DNA from: SAR92 clade bacterium H231
GTDB lineage: Bacteria > Pseudomonadota > Gammaproteobacteria > Pseudomonadales > Porticoccaceae
Reading direction: 5' to 3'
Assembly: GCA_025153775.1 (NCBI GenBank)
Contig: JAOALC010000002.1
Location: forward strand, 310,001 to 374,000
DNA length: 64,000 nucleotides
The translations under genes and the position numbers were made by a program. The notes beneath the pieces are model-generated. The model was given only the letters and a program-made list of their open reading frames with translations, was not told the origin of the DNA and made no database searches. This document shows, piece by piece, positions 62,532 to 64,000 of this stretch; position 1 is the stretch's first letter; each line of letters opens with the position of its first letter.

Positions 62532-64000
62532 TCAAATTTCAAGAACAATCTCACCGCCTAGTTCGGCTGTTCTGGAGCAGCACAAGATGATCTTGTTCTG
62601 TCTCTGCTCTTTGCTCAGTACAAAATCCCTATGCTCAACATCGCCGCTGATATAATTTTTTGCACACACTCCACAGATACCATTTGAGCATTTAGTTTCA
62701 ATAGGGTAACCAGCATCGGCCAAGGCTTCAGTGGCCTTTTTATCTTCTGGCACCTCAATCTCTACACCAGAACTTTTCAAAACTAACTTAAAGGAATGAT
62801 TTTCATAGTGATCGGTATTCGGTGCGGTGAAATATTCACGATGTAGGCTATCTTCATCCCACCCCTGCTCCAATGCAGATTCAAAAATCGTGTCCATAAA
62901 TGCTGATGGGCCACAGGTGTATAAGTGATCATCCGATTGATATTCGCCTAAAACATCTGCCACATTAAGACGATTTTCGTCGCTGAAATAAAAGTGAACT
63001 CGATCAGCCCAAGGGTAACTTTGTATGTCATCAACAAAACCTGCACTCGCTCTAGTGGAAGCTTTGTAATAAAATGCGAATTCTTTTCCCTGTGCATAAA
63101 GTGTATGCGCCATCGCAATCATTGGTGTTACACCAATACCACCAGCCATCAACAATGAACGCTTGGCATCGTATAAGGGAAAGTGATTACGAGGCCTCGA
63201 GATCAATACTGGCTTGCCCTCTTTCAAGGTTTTGTGAATCCGCAATGATCCACCCTGTCCGTCGTCCTCACGCAACACGCCAATCACGTACTTACTTGAA
63301 TCACTGGGGTCACCACATAAGCTGTATTGCCTAATAAATTGCGGCAACGGGATCACATCAATATGGGCTCCTGCGTCAAAGGCTGGCAACTCAGAACCGT
63401 CCATTGTGCTGAATTCAAACTTAACTACGTTGCCATCGGCAGAGGTTGGCGTGCGCTTTTTCAACTTCGCTATTATCACCGGCTCTGGCCCTTTAGGCAC
63501 TGCATAGGGCGGCACTAAGTCGTCAGTTTCGCCACTTGCGATACGCCGCTTGTGCTCTTCCGGTGTCAGCATCTCTTTATAAGCTTGGATTCCCGCTTCG
63601 CGATCAATTGGCGATGGCTCAGGATAAGGTGATGGCGCAAGTTTAGCGGGATAACAGGCCAGTGTTTGATCTTCGGCTTTCAAATCAAAATTAGTAGTCA
63701 ATCCACGTCGGTTGGTATCAGTGGCAATTAAAGTATTGCCCTCTTCATCGGTACGTAAATCCCACCACCATTTTTTAACAGGATTAATACTGCCATTGCC
63801 CAACCAATCATCCAACTTAGTAATCCACGGTGCTAGTTTAGGAAAGTTGACTGCTAACCAGCGGTAAGGCGCCTCTTTAAAAACACCTTCTAAATTCCAT
63901 GGGCAGGTTTTCATACATCGTCCGCACATAGAGCCGGACTCGTTAGTCATTCGATAGCGAGCACATTTTTCTGCGTCTGGCTTCCATATCTCATAGCCAT
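62532..64000 (-). CDS. Reductive dehalogenase-reductase fusion (BhbA/NpRdhA type), 5' end off the window
   Basis: The visible 488 residues are the C-terminal part of a larger protein and continue, without a start, past the right edge. The end of a reductive dehalogenase comes first: the second iron-sulfur motif is C-x12-C-x2-C-x3-CP (Cys12, 25, 28, 32 of the visible part, in EKCARYR and SMCGRCMKTCPWN). A phthalate-dioxygenase-reductase-like module follows: FMN site RQYSLCG (about 223), NAD(P) site GGIGVTPMIAMA (about 286), YTCGPSAFMD, and plant-type [2Fe-2S] CSNGICGVC plus a distal Cys. This order matches cobalamin-dependent BhbA and NpRdhA, which remove bromine from hydroxybenzoates using NAD(P)H in air. 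The neighbouring pobA would take the 4-hydroxybenzoate made. Confidence 0.93.
   Translation of the reverse strand, partial: GYEIWKPDAEKCARYRMTNESGSMCGRCMKTCPWNLEGVFKEAPYRWLAVNFPKLAPWITKLDDWLGNGSINPVKKWWWDLRTDEEGNTLIATDTNRRGLTTNFDLKAEDQTLACYPAKLAPSPYPEPSPIDREAGIQAYKEMLTPEEHKRRIASGETDDLVPPYAVPKGPEPVIIAKLKKRTPTSADGNVVKFEFSTMDGSELPAFDAGAHIDVIPLPQFIRQYSLCGDPSDSSKYVIGVLREDDGQGGSLRIHKTLKEGKPVLISRPRNHFPLYDAKRSLLMAGGIGVTPMIAMAHTLYAQGKEFAFYYKASTRASAGFVDDIQSYPWADRVHFYFSDENRLNVADVLGEYQSDDHLYTCGPSAFMDTIFESALEQGWDEDSLHREYFTAPNTDHYENHSFKLVLKSSGVEIEVPEDKKATEALADAGYPIETKCSNGICGVCAKNYISGDVEHRDFVLSKEQRQNKIILCCSRTAELGGEIVLEI

Overview
The window reads as chromosomal DNA of an aerobic, Gram-negative marine heterotroph, most likely a gammaproteobacterium of the Cellvibrionales/SAR92 type. 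This is inferred from moderate GC, three TonB-dependent receptors, a SapC/cupin/TonB cluster, bacterial GH17 and Na+-coupled sugar transport; no rRNA or other marker gene is present to prove it. No tRNA, rRNA, CRISPR array, intact insertion sequence or phage gene was recognised.

Region 1 (0-22.9 kb) is for polysaccharide use. A TonB receptor of the TonB-Xanth-Caul type is followed by SapC and a JmjC-like cupin, with a TauD/TfdA-like oxygenase and a SulP transporter beside it. Next come a GH31 alpha-glucosidase-type enzyme, an SSS Na+/solute symporter, a DUF3604 lipoprotein, a GH17 lipoprotein, a second TIM-barrel hydrolase, a GPH sugar symporter and a very large GH94/GH149-like phosphorylase. 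GH17 plus symporter plus phosphorylase suggests beta-1,3-glucan (laminarin) use: cutting in the envelope, import of oligosaccharides, phosphorolysis in the cytoplasm.

Region 2 (23-30 kb) holds a tyrosine/4-hydroxyphenylpyruvate operon (hppD, a VOC protein, a fumarylacetoacetase-like gene, maiA) opposite a MarR regulator, with a twin palindromic operator between them. It also has a broken nitroreductase, a frameshifted small gene, an unknown membrane-anchored protein and glutathione reductase.

Region 3 (30-42.7 kb) encodes the protocatechuate 4,5-cleavage (meta) pathway: LigA/LigB, LigC, LigI, 4-oxalomesaconate tautomerase, LigJ and LigK. With it are two MFS transporters, a dienelactone hydrolase-like protein, a GST and an unusual LysR-type regulator with two DNA-binding domains.

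Region 4 (42.7-64 kb) looks like a peripheral funnel into that pathway. It contains a sulfatase, an alkylsulfatase-like hydrolase, two more TonB receptors, an aldehyde dehydrogenase, an SDR dehydrogenase, LigF-like GSTs, cytochrome b561, an AraC regulator, a secreted metallo-beta-lactamase-fold hydrolase and 4-hydroxybenzoate 3-monooxygenase (PobA). At the right edge is the 3' part of a reductive dehalogenase fused to an FMN/NAD(P)H/[2Fe-2S] reductase, the architecture of the aerobic catabolic enzymes BhbA and NpRdhA. The proposed flow is halogenated (possibly sulfated) phenolic, then 4-hydroxybenzoate, protocatechuate, and pyruvate plus oxaloacetate. A two-block promoter module with identical 37-nt spacing, found upstream of both the transporter-ligAB operon and the second TonB receptor, supports regulation of regions 3 and 4 as one regulon.
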